Source: Solen grandis
Taxonomy: Eukaryota; Mollusca; Bivalvia; Adapedonta; Solenidae
Length of the DNA: 64,000 nucleotides
Assembly (NCBI GenBank): GCA_021229015.1
Contig: CM037794.1
Coordinates: forward strand, 40,753,126 to 40,817,125
Direction: 5' to 3'
Numbering within the stretch: the first letter of the stretch is position 1; the number at the start of each line of letters is the position of its first letter. The position numbers were made by a program, and so were the translations under genes. The notes under the pieces were generated by a model, which was given only the letters and a program-made list of their open reading frames with translations, had not been told where the DNA came from and made no database searches. Positions 22,473 to 33,747 of this stretch are shown piece after piece.

Positions 22473-22728
22473 AGCTATAAATAGCCATTAAGCGACATAA
22501 TAAGAGGAGGATTTAAGTATAAGTTGTAAGAATAGAATATGCTTTATAATTGACCTTTATAATTGACCTTTCTAATTGACCTTTCTAATTGTCCTACTTT
22601 CCAGTGTTTAAAGATGTATTCAGATTAACTTAAATATTATCCAATGGCTTCACTTGGAATCAGTAGTTGATATGGTTGACACAAATGCTTGTGAGCATTA
22701 AATTGACCTCACCAAAAATGGGAAATCT

Positions 22729-22933
22729 GGCGTGCGTTCAGTATGACAATCCGTATGCAACCGGTCGCTTACAGACAGCTATGGAGTTGTCTTAGGACCA
22801 TATACCATGCTGTTCACGTGCTCCTTATGCTGTACATGGGAATACGTCAACATCGTGGTTATGACACGGAAGCATCTTCATAGCTGACTGTAAGCGTACG
22901 GTTGCATACGGTTTGTCATACTGAACGCACGCC
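22729..22933. mobile_element. 205-bp hairpin MITE with about 60-bp arms
   Basis: GGCGTGCGTTCAGTATGACA through GCTTACAGACAGCTATG on the left recurs inverted on the right, with a central loop of about 85 bp. GC content is higher than the surroundings. Flanking duplication unclear. Confidence 0.7.
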
Positions 22934-23694
22934 TGGTGGGCTTAGATAACTGGAAAATTGCGTCAACACAGTTTAAGTTGGAAAGGTGTTTTATCCATTA
23001 TAACGAGTTCCTTCTCATAGTCGTTCAAACCAATGGACCCAAATGTGTCATTAGTTGTGACAGCTGACTGGCATAGCACTATTGTCAATATAATGTGGTA
23101 TTCTAGATTTTGACCCTGATTTTATTACAGTGCCTATACTCTACTATTATGTGATTGATTGTCGCTCTGTCTGTAGGATTTGTGAAAATGCTTACTTGAA
23201 AATTATGCAAGATCTAATTACCGTAAATGTGCAGAGATATGTAATTATGAAGCTATATTTGGAAGAAACGGCCCATTACCCAAGGGCAAGGGTAAAGCGA
23301 GAGATATGTTTTGAATAAGATGTAGATTTTGATTAAGGTTTAAGAAATGGATAACATGAACAGTTATAAGATGTAAAAAAAATATTCTCTTTGAAATGCT
23401 ACATACGTCCACATTACCTTACTCCACTGCATTTGGAGGAGTAATTTATGATTATTGTTAAATGAAGACTATAAATGTCTTTCAGTCATACAGGGTTTGT
23501 GAAAAAGACTGCAATATACCTGTGTACTTTTCAATAATGCAGATATTTATAATGTCCAACTCAAAACAGGTCTCATTGTGCATCTAAGAGAAATGTCATG
23601 AGTAAACAACCACATAATGATTTAATTATCAAAGAAACTGTCATTCAGTCAGGATACTTATTGAATATTTTGAAGGAACAGTTGTCATCTGTGA
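22934..23694. other. No recognisable feature
   Basis: AT-rich; the 62-codon ORF at 23130-23318 is not recognised. Confidence 0.55.
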
Positions 23695-23935
23695 TTAACC
23701 CTTTCCCTCATAGAGGAAACCATGAAAAGACCTATGCGAACAGCATAAAACCAGATCAGCCTGCGAGTAACTCGCAGGCTGATCAGGTTTTATGCTGTTC
23801 GCTGCTCCTCAGTGGTCTGGAAATGAGGATTTTATAATTAAATTTGGTCATGTTTAACTGTGGTTTTCTGCAGATCAGGTTTATGAGGTACCTATTGAGT
23901 GCGTCAAAATGAGTCTATATGAGGGAAAGGGTTAA
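23695..23935 (+). mobile_element. MITE-A copy 5
   Basis: Intact with TTAA on both sides. A 79-codon ORF (23598-23837) that runs through it is not a gene. Confidence 0.85.
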
Positions 23936-24035
23936 ACATTGGTGCATAATTTTTTACCTAAGTGTAGGCATTTTCTATCAATTAATATTGTTCAAATATT
24001 CATATGGTCTTATCATGTATCATCATCAATGTAGA

Positions 24036-24172
24036 TACTGTAAATTCATTAATTTTCGTTGACATTAAGTTTTTATTGGTAATGTACCTATGTGAATTAC
24101 ATGTTTGTGGATAAAACCCTCCATAAAATCAACGAAAATTAGTGTCCCATGAAAATTAATAACTTCACAGTA
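24036..24172. mobile_element. 137-bp MITE with TACTGT...ACAGTA ends
   Basis: TACTGTAAATTCATTAATTT on the left; AAATTAATAACTTCACAGTA on the right. Arms also share CGTTGA/AACGAAAATTA. TA at both edges fits a Tc1/mariner-type MITE (inferred). Confidence 0.6.
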
Positions 24173-26169
24173 GGTCAAAAGTGAGGTTAGACATCTACAT
24201 GTATAATGAATCAAAGTGCTCAATGCGCTTAGAGACGGCAGCGGAATTAACAGGAAAAAAGCTGTGATTTTTATTTATTGATACAATAGAGGCAAAAGCC
24301 ACATGACGCAAACACTCCACACACTCTCTTGCAACTAAAGTTGGTAGTAAGACAATCGAATACGCACTCTGTTTGTTACAAAGCAATCGAGAATTAGGGT
24401 CATGAACCTGACTTATGAACTTCAGAAGTAGGTCATTTCCTAGGACCCAATTCTTACACATTATTTTCTGTTACTTAAGTGTAGAACTTGACAAGGTACT
24501 TGATGTTTTAGATACTTAAATGTTTGTTTCTATTTAAAAGTTAAGAAATGCTCTGGGAGAAACCTAACTCGCTTTCATGCAAAATTACGCGTGAACTACT
24601 TAAGGTTACCTACAGACATTCGAAGCGCTACTTTTTTCTTTTTACAGGAGTAAATCTTCAAGTATGTAAAATGGGTTGCTGTTCTGATTTATAAGTGTCA
24701 CTGTAAGTATACCTTGGGGCATCAGCACATTTCTTGTTTCACAACAGTATGATAGAAATCACAAAAATTTCCAGGCACCTACATATACGAAAAAGCTTTT
24801 TATCCAACTAGAGTATGAAATTAGCCCAAAGAAATATGGGGTAAAGTTTGGAAACTTTAGAAAACTGGATTCTGTGCATTGTGCATACCCCTTCTTCGAA
24901 GTTAAGTCAAATTAATGTGCACTATACATGGGTGGAAAAATGTAGTAGATGAAAGTTTTGGTGCGTTTGCATGCATGCATTACTGGTAAATATCATTAGA
25001 ATCCCTAGATCATGAAAATGAATATTAGTTATATATTGCAATTAGAAATCCTAGGATGGGGAATCAGAAACATTGGATTGGGAATCAGAAACATTGCTTA
25101 GAGAATCAGAACTGGTTATCAGACGCATTGGATGGGGAATATGTAATGGGAGAAGGGATATAATAATATATTAGATCTAAATTGTATAGAAAAAATAAAA
25201 CCAGAATAAAAGAGCAAAACCATTATGGGATTTCACAACAGAAAGCTAGAAATAAATCGGTTAATAAGCTCTGCTAGGATTCTGTAAATATTTAGTTTTG
25301 CAAGTCTAGCTTTGTGTACTTTCTTGGTGAATAGGATGCTCTAGGCACTTGCATGATTGTATGCAGGTGCTATCCTCAGGTTACCTGTAAGAAAAACAAA
25401 TGCAAGAATTAAGCAATTTAAGAGTTATACAGTACATCTATGAAGGTGTTGCTGTATATTGACTTTGCCTTATCATGATGAGATATTTTTTATCAAATAG
25501 AAAATAAAGAATGCAGAGAAAAGTCAGTGTATGTACCAATATAAAAATCAAGAAATTTTCAGTCATAATTTCAAACCCGATATGTAGGCAAAGGATAACT
25601 GCTTTCACCTTAGTTTTGACATTATAATCATCATTTAAGTTGTAATTATGTTCTAATATTTCAGAATGTTTACAAACCAAATTAGGTTCAAAAAGGTTAT
25701 GTTCATAATTATAAGACCAAAATGAAGAGAAGTTTGAAAAGCTTTATTTCCATAGCCATTTCTACTAAAGAAATCTGAAGAAGTATTCCAGCTGGCTTGC
25801 AGTAGGTGATGATCATGGCTTAGTGTCAGGATAATGTGACCTAGGCCATTTGCCTAAAGTATGATATTAATTAACATTACGCCAAAACGCCCCAAAATGA
25901 ATATGCATATCGGTTTAACCAGTGAAAAGCTTACAATCCTCCAACAAACAAATGCACGTGAATCTTGCTTTCAATAGTTACCTAGTTCAACAACCTCCGA
26001 CAAACATTCGGGGCGTGGTTATACCTGTTTTGGCATCAAGTTAATTATAGTGAGGCAGCACTATACCTGTCTTGTGGTGAGAAAGTTTCCCCAATTAACT
26101 GAAATACTTTCAGTGGGATTTTTAAAGCAAACATAGGGTAAAAAATGAGGTTCATCTGACTCCAGTATA
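24173..26169. other. Mostly featureless 2 kb
   Basis: Contains a local repetition of GGAATCAGAAACATTG near 25058-25100, a tiny SINE-1 scrap at 25779 and a SINE-2-like tail (ACTGAAATACTTTCAGTGGG) near 26099. No gene recognised. Confidence 0.5.
25779..25812 (+). mobile_element. Tiny SINE-1 fragment
   Basis: TTCCAGCTGGCTTGCAGTAG only. Confidence 0.4.
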
Positions 26170-26400
26170 ACTCATCATTCTTAATCCTGTACCAGATGAA
26201 TATCCATGTACAAATTTACAACTTAAAATGGGACATGAAACAACAGATTTTTCTTTGCCGTTAGAACTGTGTAGAATCTGAGCAACAGTATTGTATGATC
26301 AAATAGAGATCCTGATTAGACAGCTTCTGGATAGAGCTGACTGGTCCAGGTCCCCTCTGTTTTCCATGCCAGATCATGTCTATATTAGATGAAGGGTAAG
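26170..26400 (-). mobile_element. MITE-B relic
   Basis: Reverse order of family segments: GAAACAACAGATTTTTCTTT, AGAATCTGAGCAACAGTATT, GACAGCTTCTGGATAGAGCT, GATGAAGGGTAAG. Confidence 0.45.
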
Positions 26401-26548
26401 AGGTCTGAAAGATTTAAAAGACTCAAAATCTTACATTGAACAACATCATTTCCATAATATACAAAAATATCATCTGATAACCAAATTATAAATCGTATTA
26501 GTCTGCATGTCTCACAGGTTGATTAGAGGGTAAAATATGTTTGAACTA

Positions 26549-26850
26549 AGGATTGACCTTTTGGTTGTTTGCTGTGAAGCATTTACCCCTTGAAAAAGGA
26601 TGGACCTTTTGGTTGTTTGCTGTAAAGTGTTTTTACCTCTTGAGAAAAGGATGGACCTTTTGGTTGTTTGCTGTAAAGCATTTTCCTCTTGTGAGAAGAA
26701 TGGACCTTTTGGTTGTTTGCTGTGAAACGTTTACCTCTTGTGAGAAACATTTACCTCTGGTGAAAAGCATTTAGCTCTTGTGAGAAGAATGGACCTTTTG
26801 GTTGTTTGCCGTGAAGCGTTTACCTTTTTGAGAAAGATGGACCTTTCCAG
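26549..26850. repeat. Irregular tandem repeat, about 48-56 bp units
   Basis: GACCTTTTGGTTGTTTGCYG recurs at about 26554, 26604, 26655, 26702 and 26792, each followed by a variant of TTTACCTCTTGTGAGAA. Short ORFs are repeat artefacts. Confidence 0.8.
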
Positions 26851-27318
26851 CCTTAGCAGTGGAAATGTAAGCCCTGTTTTCTGGACGGTATTCAGTACTC
26901 TATATATGTTACTGTTATTATGTAATGTATATATATTAGTATGTCCAATTAAAATGGGTTAACACTTCCGTTGGCGCATGTGCAAATTGATATTGCAGTC
27001 GAATGTAAAGCTTTGATTGTACATGTAATAATTTTCAGTGACCAATATTTTTCTATGTGATTGTTTGGGGGTATCAAATATGTGATTTGTGTTTGTTTTA
27101 AAATGGTTTCCCGTGTGATTGACTATATTTGATAAGCTATTAGTCAGTAGATGTTTGTATTTTAATGATGTTTGAACATGTATTCAAGACCTACTTATCG
27201 CTTCATCGTAGCACATTTCACGTCTTCTGTATTGTGCTTGTAATTATACAAGGTTGATTAATTATTACATGATGTGTGAGATAAGTTCTATTTAAAGTTT
27301 ATCTTAAAAATATGCAAC
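26851..27318. other. No recognisable feature
   Basis: Nothing recognised. Confidence 0.6.
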
Positions 27319-27325
27319 AGTAATA

Positions 27326-29110
27326 CAGGCTGTCAACTGATTCCTATATTCCTATATTTTCCTATATTTTTTAAAGAAGTCCTACATTTTTGAAAACCTC
27401 CTATATTTCCTATATTTTCCTATATTTTGATTCTTTTTCCTTTATTTTTTGCACAAAAAAAATGTTGCAAGTCATAATGAAAAAAGGATAGATATATTGC
27501 TGCCTCTAGATAACTACAAGTCTGCAGTTCAACTTCAGAAAACTGTCCTTTTTCTGGCAGAGCATCTCAATCTTTGAAAGATGCAGTTATATACATGTGG
27601 CTTTATAATCCGTTTGGGAATCTTTGATGCAGGGTCTGCCAAACTACAAATTTTAAGACATGTCCCAGCTAGGCCTAGTTGTTAAAAGTTCTTTTGCTTT
27701 GGGGTGATGGGGCCATCTTTGACTACCAAAACCAGTCATCTGACAGATTAGTAATATGCATATAAGGCATATTCTTACTTGCACTGATAAATCTTGTTTA
27801 CAGCAATCAAAAATAAGTCTAAAAGCTTCAGTAATGTTTATCCTTTAAAACATGAATGTTTGAAAATCAATATGAAACTATAAATTCAGCACTGAGATAA
27901 GATTGCATAATATTTCAATAACATTAGTATTAGTTATTAAGGAAGAACAAAGTCAGATTGACAATAACATGAAAGTTCTGATAATTGCAATATGAAATAA
28001 TTATTAAATGGTCTTGGAGATACTAGAGAAATATCTGTAAAAAAAAATACACAAGGATTTTAATCTGAGTCTCTACACATCAGCAGTGGAACTTTAATTG
28101 AAATAATCCCAGCTGTAGAATATCCTGTCAGATGGAAAATACATTTCTACATATTTTTTGTGTCACCTGCTGTAAGCAGATGTGACACATAGGGATCACC
28201 TTTCTGTTGTTTGCCTGTCTGTATGTCTATCACACATCTTCCATTATGCTTCAGCAGGTGACACGTGTCCAAAGATAAATTTAGATTTCAGAGTATGAAA
28301 ACTTTTCATGTAATAGAAAACAATGGATTTGGAATTCCTTTATTTTTCTGAATGATATTAGAAATGCTGTTCGTTTACAAATCTTACATACAACTGCTAC
28401 TCTTTTTTAGGGAGATTTGCCCTTTTCATATCCTCTGGAGAAATGTACAGTTACTAATATGATATACATAATTATAAAGAAGAATAACTTGAATTCATAA
28501 TTTTCTGTGGCAATAGTCTTAGATGCCTGCTTTTATAGTTATCTGAGCTACATGCAACTGAAATTCCAGCTTCATAGACCTTTTTAACTTGAAAAAGCAG
28601 CAGTACAATGAAGATTTGTGGTCAAAGGTTGTTGATACAAAGAATTCTGCAGATATATTTTCACCTAATTAAGGCATTATTGACTGGAACAAGAAGAAAA
28701 ATTCTTCTGGAAATCTCTAGGATACCTAATTTAGGGTCTAATTTTGATTTTTTATAGGGGGAGATCCCCCAAACCCCCCTCCCAGTCGGTGAAACTTTGA
28801 GTCTTAAAGCACCCTGTACTATTAACTTTCTGGCTGGAGCACTGCAAAAGGTGATGGGCAGTGTGTATGTTGCTCATTGAAAATTTTGTAGAAACATTTG
28901 CTTTAAGTAAAATTCAAGTTTAATGATTATAACAAGTACTGTTAAACAATTAGTATAAAGTAGATTTACACTTCAAATGCCTCCGAGTGAAGATTTTATA
29001 CTGGAAAATTCCTATATTTTGTTCAATAAATGGCCTAAAACTCCTATATTTTTGAGAAAAAAAATCCTATTTTTTTCCTATATTTTGATCAAAACTCAGT
29101 TGACAGCCTG
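27326..29110. mobile_element. 1.8-kb hAT-like non-autonomous element
   Basis: 15-bp terminal inverted repeats CAGGCTGTCAACTGA / TCAGTTGACAGCCTG, flanked by AGTAATA at 27319-27325 and 29111-29117. Subterminal CCTATATTTT motifs are clustered: about seven at the left end and four at the right, all in the same orientation, typical of transposase-binding subterminal repeats. CAGG ends and a 7-8 bp duplication suggest hAT. No transposase ORF is visible; the interior holds a GTGTCACC element at 28160 and a C-rich stretch near 28765-28790. Confidence 0.7.
28160..28275 (+). mobile_element. GTGTCACC hairpin-ended element nested in the 27.3-29.1 kb element
   Basis: GTGTCACCTGCTGTAAGCAG / ATGTGACAC hairpin, a TGCCTGTCTGTATGTCTATC tract and CTTCAGCAGGTGACACGTGT. 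The 3' hairpin and CTCTTGTTT are decayed. Confidence 0.6.
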
Positions 29111-29207
29111 AGTAATATGAACAACAGTTAATGCAGTAAATTAGTGAACTGTCAACCTGTGTAGTGCTGTTGAGATTCAGTTCTACAAATAACCTTATTT
29201 GCCCCAT

Positions 29208-29282
29208 AGGCTTACGGTAGTGGAGATAAGAGTGCTCGCTCAGTTGGCTTATGGTAGTGGAGTTAAAAGTGCCCGGTCAGTT
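29208..29282. repeat. 37-bp tandem duplication
   Basis: GGCTTACGGTAGTGGAG... is followed by GGCTTATGGTAGTGGAG..., both ending in CTCAGTT/GTCAGTT. Confidence 0.6.
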
Positions 29283-29939
29283 TTTTTTTTTTTCCTCTAA
29301 GGTATCGAGAGTTTTATTCCAGTTTTCAACTCCTTTTGGAAGTTGATAGGTTATATTTGAATAGTAGGCCTTTGTTTTAAATGCTAGTTTTTATACATTT
29401 ATTATTTTGCATTGTATTTGCTTCATTGTTATTTAAATCGTAGACCCTGCAGGACCCTGATAAAGAAAAACGTTCCAAGAAAAAAATAAAAATCTTTTTA
29501 TATAAATGATATACAGAGAGGTCAAATTCATTTATTTATTTTTTGAATAAGTGTCAGGCCTGTGCATAGACAGGTTAGATTATAAGGTCAAAACAGTAGA
29601 AAAGAGAAAGAGAGGGGGACAGTATGCTTATTTTAAGCCGTCCATTAAAACATTTTGTTTTAATCTCTTCTTGTTCCAATTTATGGCTAGGTTAACTGCT
29701 CACTAACAGTGTTTTCTGTGTAAGTCAGATCAATCAATGACTACCTATTATCCCAGTCAACTGCTGACAAATTATGTCACAAACAAATTCCATTTACTCT
29801 TTTGTGTGAATTAGGTCAGCTATTGATCACATGTTATTCAAGAACAGCTTTTTGATAATATGATATGAAAACAAAACCAGGTACAGCTCTGATATACATG
29901 TATCAATAAATAAATAAGAAATAAACTGATTATGGAATG
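29283..29939. other. No recognisable feature
   Basis: AT-rich DNA with poly-T near 29281-29294. Confidence 0.6.
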
Positions 29940-30610
29940 CATGAATATGTGCAATAAGTGTTGGTACTTATAAATGCTGTGAAGTTATATCAGAATCTGA
30001 CCAGTAGTAGCTGAGAAATAGGGCAGATAATATATATTCAAGAATTATGGCAAGGGGACATAACTCAATTAAAATTGAAGCAAGCATGACATGCCTACAG
30101 TATGAGCAAGTAGGCTTGGTATTTATAATTGTTGCAAAGTTAAATGAAAATTAAGGAGCTAAGATATAGAGTGGACAAAATATCATCAAGAAATGTAATA
30201 AAAGGCCTTAACTCATATAAATTCAGCTTGGCATAATATACCAACAATTTATTGTGGTACCTGCTGTAAGCAGAGGTGATACATAGGGATCACTTTTCCA
30301 TCGTCTGTCTATCCATCACACCTTTTAGTATTCGCTCCAAAGAAACATATATAATCAAGCCCCAAATGTGAAGTTTAATCAAAATCAGATCATTGGTAGC
30401 AAAGATATAGTGTGGACAAAATATATTCAGTTAATATAACAAAGGGCCATAACTCATTTAAAAAACTAGCTGATGAAGACCATTGATATGCGCAACTAGG
30501 CTTGGTACTTATAAGTCTTGTAAAGTTTGATAAAAATCCGACCAATGGTAGCCAAGAAATAGGGCAGACAAATCTCATCTACAGACAGAATGATCGATGG
30601 ATATGACTCC
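29940..30610. repeat. Dispersed repeat with related internal units
   Basis: Segments of the type GGCTTGGTATTTATAAT, GTAAAGTTTGATAAAAAT, GACCAATGGTAGCCAAGAAA and AAAGGGCCATAACTCATTTA recur about three times over 650 bp. It looks like the core of another non-autonomous element; a GTGTCACC fragment lies inside. Confidence 0.5.
30254..30335 (+). mobile_element. GTGTCACC element, 5' fragment
   Basis: TGGTACCTGCTGTAAGCAGA, GGTGATACATAGGGATCACT and a CGTCTGTCTATCCATCACAC tract. The downstream end merges into a separate repeat. Confidence 0.5.
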
Positions 30611-31579
30611 AAATTAGCCCCCATATACTGCCATTGAATCTAAGCCGGTATACCTAGTTCACCATTTACTACATCATTACCACAGTGGTCTAATTTACTA
30701 TTCTGGTGATCTTATTTTCATGGCAGCTTCAAAATTAGGGCAGAGAGAATGATAATAAATTTGAAACAAAGATTTTTTTGTAAAACGATATCGTCTGTAA
30801 AAATTTAAAAAAAAATGCCATAGATAAGAGTATGTGTTATGTTTGCCTGCGTGACATCATGTTTATTCATTCTAGCTTCAGCCAGATGTGTAAATATTGA
30901 CAAGCTTAGGAGGAGTTATTTTCAGTTTGTTTTTAACACAGGTTTCGATCAGGTTTTCTACCTTGTATAATTCAATCAATACAAAAAAGAATAACCTGTT
31001 AAATTCTCTGTAGAATAAGCATTGTGTATCCATTTATCATATTTTGTTATTGTAATGTAAATCCATCCGTGTGTGACATTTCGAGGTCATTTCCTTCAGG
31101 AAGATTCAGTTTGGAGCATTGAGGCATTCAATCAATTTGTGCTCATTGTTGGGACATGCATTATTCAGTGTTTGAGGTTGGAGCAGTCGGGGATTTAGTG
31201 CTTATTGTTTGAACATTCGATAAGCTGGGTTATTTGGTCTGTAAGTTTCCGCCAAGGAGGGCAGTAAAGGAAGGTTAATCGGACTGCAGCCTTGGAGGAA
31301 TCGCAATAGAATGTGAGTAATCAGGAAGCCTCATATTTTATTTTTACTGTATACATGTGTGTAAGTTCACAGGGTTTTACAGATGTCGGCATTTTATTTT
31401 GGCTTTAACTATTTGTGTTATAATGTCAGTCTATTGTGCACTTGGCTGTGGAAAAAAGGAAACTTAAGATGTGAAAAATCATTATTTAGTTTAACATTAT
31501 TTGACTAGAGATAATATATCAATAGTTACTTGTGCTTTGCTGTACAGTGCAGGACCTTTACAGTGTATTCTTTGGGCAT
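30611..31579. other. Unique-looking DNA with a possible splice donor
   Basis: 31080-31320 is less AT-rich than its surroundings and ends in AAT/GTGAGT (donor-like at 31313). It could be a non-coding exon or promoter region; support is weak. Confidence 0.3.
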
Positions 31580-31808
31580 GAATATTCATGAACAAATTTT
31601 TGAGTTGATGAATATTTATTTACTGATCTTTTGAGTATATGAGACAATTAATGGAATTTTCTTTTCCAAGCAGACTGTTTAGAATCTGAGCTACAATATT
31701 TTATCAGCAAACAGCCCTAACAGATCAGACAGCTCCTATAGAATCTGTTCTCCTCTGTTTGCCAAATTGCATGTGTCAGAATGAGTCCAGATGAGGTAAA
31801 GGGCTTTA
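31580..31808 (-). mobile_element. MITE-B copy cut by MITE-A
   Basis: Reverse orientation with AGAATCTGAGCTACAATATT, GATCAGACAGCTCCTATAG and GATGAGGTAAAGGGCTTTAA. MITE-A copy 6 begins at its terminal TTAA. Confidence 0.55.
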
Positions 31809-32046
31809 ATACTTTCCCTCATATAGACTCATTTTGACGCACTCAATAGGTACCACATAAAGCCTGATCTGCAGAAAACCACAGTTAAACCTTACCAAAT
31901 TTAATTATAAAGTCCTCATTTCCAGACCACTGAGGAGCAACGAACAGCATAAAACCTGATCAGCCTGCGAGTTACTCGCAGGCTGATCTGGTTTTATGTT
32001 GTTCGCATAGGTCTTTTCATGGTTTCCTCTATGAGGAAAAGGGTAA
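31806..32046 (-). mobile_element. MITE-A copy 6, inserted at the end of a MITE-B
   Basis: Left end mutated (TTAATACTTTCCC), right end GGGTAA with a decayed TTAA. It abuts an older MITE-B and is inverted relative to copy 7, which lies 173 bp away. Confidence 0.8.
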
Positions 32047-32219
32047 TATAATGCTTCAAAAGCAATGACAAGTCTTCAATATAAGTTATACACTTTTAAT
32101 TTTACTGACAATATACAATAATGACAATAAACAGTATCACTGACAATTATATTGGCCATGTTTGGCTGCTCTAAGGTCATTTGTAGTTATAATGAGGTCC
32201 AATCTGATACTTTATCTAG

Positions 32220-32463
32220 TTAACCCTAATTCCCTCATAGAGGAAACCATGAAAAGACCTATGCGAACAACATAAAACCAGATCAGCCTGCGAGTAACTC
32301 GCAGGCTGATCAGGTTTTATGCTGTTCGCTGCTCCTCAGTGGTCTGGAAATGAGGATTTTGTAATTAAATTTGGTAAGGTTTAACTGTGGTTTTCTGCAG
32401 ATCAGACTTTATGTGGTACCTATTGAGTGCGTCAAAATGAGTCTATATTAGGGAAAGGGTTAA
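32220..32463 (+). mobile_element. MITE-A copy 7
   Basis: TTAA on both sides, left TIR slightly mutated (CCCTAATTCCC). With copy 6 it makes a large inverted repeat. Confidence 0.85.
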
Positions 32464-32999
32464 TGAAAATAGATAAGACTTCAATCAAACCCATACACCC
32501 TCAATATTATTGACAATATCCAATATTGACTTTATGATTGACAATGATATTGATAGTGTAAGGGCCAATAAAAATAATTTTGAGTTTAGAGCACAATCTG
32601 CTATACAATGCTATTTACATTGCCATGGATCCAGAGCAAGCAGTAATAATTCGGCGCAGTGTTTTCAAGTGCAAACTCATTACATGTGATAAAAAGATAT
32701 GACATAATCATGTCAACTAACGCATAATGTCATAATTCAGTAGAGGAAATAAATAAACTAAACAAACAAGTCTTTTCAAATTAGACCTCCTTGTAACTCT
32801 ATAGATATACTGCAAATTCAATATTTCAAAATACAAGGAAGTTGATACTTCTAGTTCTTGGATCACAATCATGTGGTATGACGCACTTACTTCACATTGT
32901 AGTGTATTTAAGTGCATATAGGAGTGTATTTAAGGCAAATGGTTAAGGCTCATTTAAATCTTCCCATGAACCATTGCTAGTACACAGTATATAACAATC
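32464..32999. other. No recognisable feature
   Basis: Nothing recognised. Confidence 0.6.
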
Positions 33000-33312
33000 T
33001 AGGTAGCCGCCTGGTTAGAGCGTTCTCCTTGGGAGCAGGAGGTGGTGGGTTCGATCCCTGGCTGTTACATACCAATGTTATAAAAAATGGTACTGGTATA
33101 GATCCCTTGCTTGGCATTCAGCATATAAGGGTAGTTCCAAGACTAGTTGGCCTGGTGACAGTATCATGTGACTGGGTGTGGTATCATGCAGTCTATGGCG
33201 TGATACTGCAGAGTGGCAGCATGATGCATCATATCTATCTTATGTAGACATTGTCTCCAAATGACTGAAATACTTTTAGTGGGACATTAAACCCAATAAA
33301 TAAACAGATATA
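33000..33312 (+). mobile_element. SINE-2, full-length
   Basis: tRNA-like head with A box (AGCCGCCTGGTTAGAGCGTT) and B box (GGTGGGTTCGATCCCTGGCT). Body: ACATACCAATGTTATAAAAA, TTGCTTGGCATTCAGCATAT, AGGGTAGTTCC, GACTGGGTGTGGTATCATGC. Ends AAATGACTGAAATACTTTTA and AACCCAATAAATAAACAG. About 300 bp. Confidence 0.75.
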
Positions 33313-33505
33313 ATCAATATGTTGGACCTTACCATATGTCTAAAATTCTGTCGCAGAGAGAGTTTTCTCCAACACAACATTGATAATAACAGATATGCTC
33401 TTTGTGTCGTATAAAATAGTGACAGATTAGTGTCCTCTGGGACAATGTGCTGGCCTAATCCTGTAAATCAAATGGAAGTTCCAACACTGAATATGGAAGG
33501 ATATT

Positions 33506-33747
33506 TTAACCCTTACCCTCATAGAGGAAACCATGAAAAGACCTATGCGAACAGCATAAAACCAGATCAGCCTGCGAGTAACTCGCAGGCTGATCAGGTT
33601 TTATGCTGTTCGCTGCTCCTCAGTGGTCTGGAAATGAGGATTTTGTAATTAAATTTGGTAAGGTTTAACTGTGGTTTTCTGAAGATCAGGCTTTATGTGG
33701 TACCTACTGAGTGCGTCAAAATGAGTCTATATGAGGGAAAGGGTTAA
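33506..33747 (+). mobile_element. MITE-A copy 8
   Basis: Intact, TTAA on both sides. A 72-codon ORF across it is spurious. Confidence 0.85.

Noticed and set aside
26553..26962. ORFs with repeated WTFWLFAVK segments
   Set aside because: Product of the 48-56 bp tandem repeat at 26549-26850.
31080..31320. Possible non-coding exon ending AAT/GTGAGT
   Set aside because: Only a donor-like hexamer and mildly higher GC content; no acceptor, promoter or conservation can be shown.
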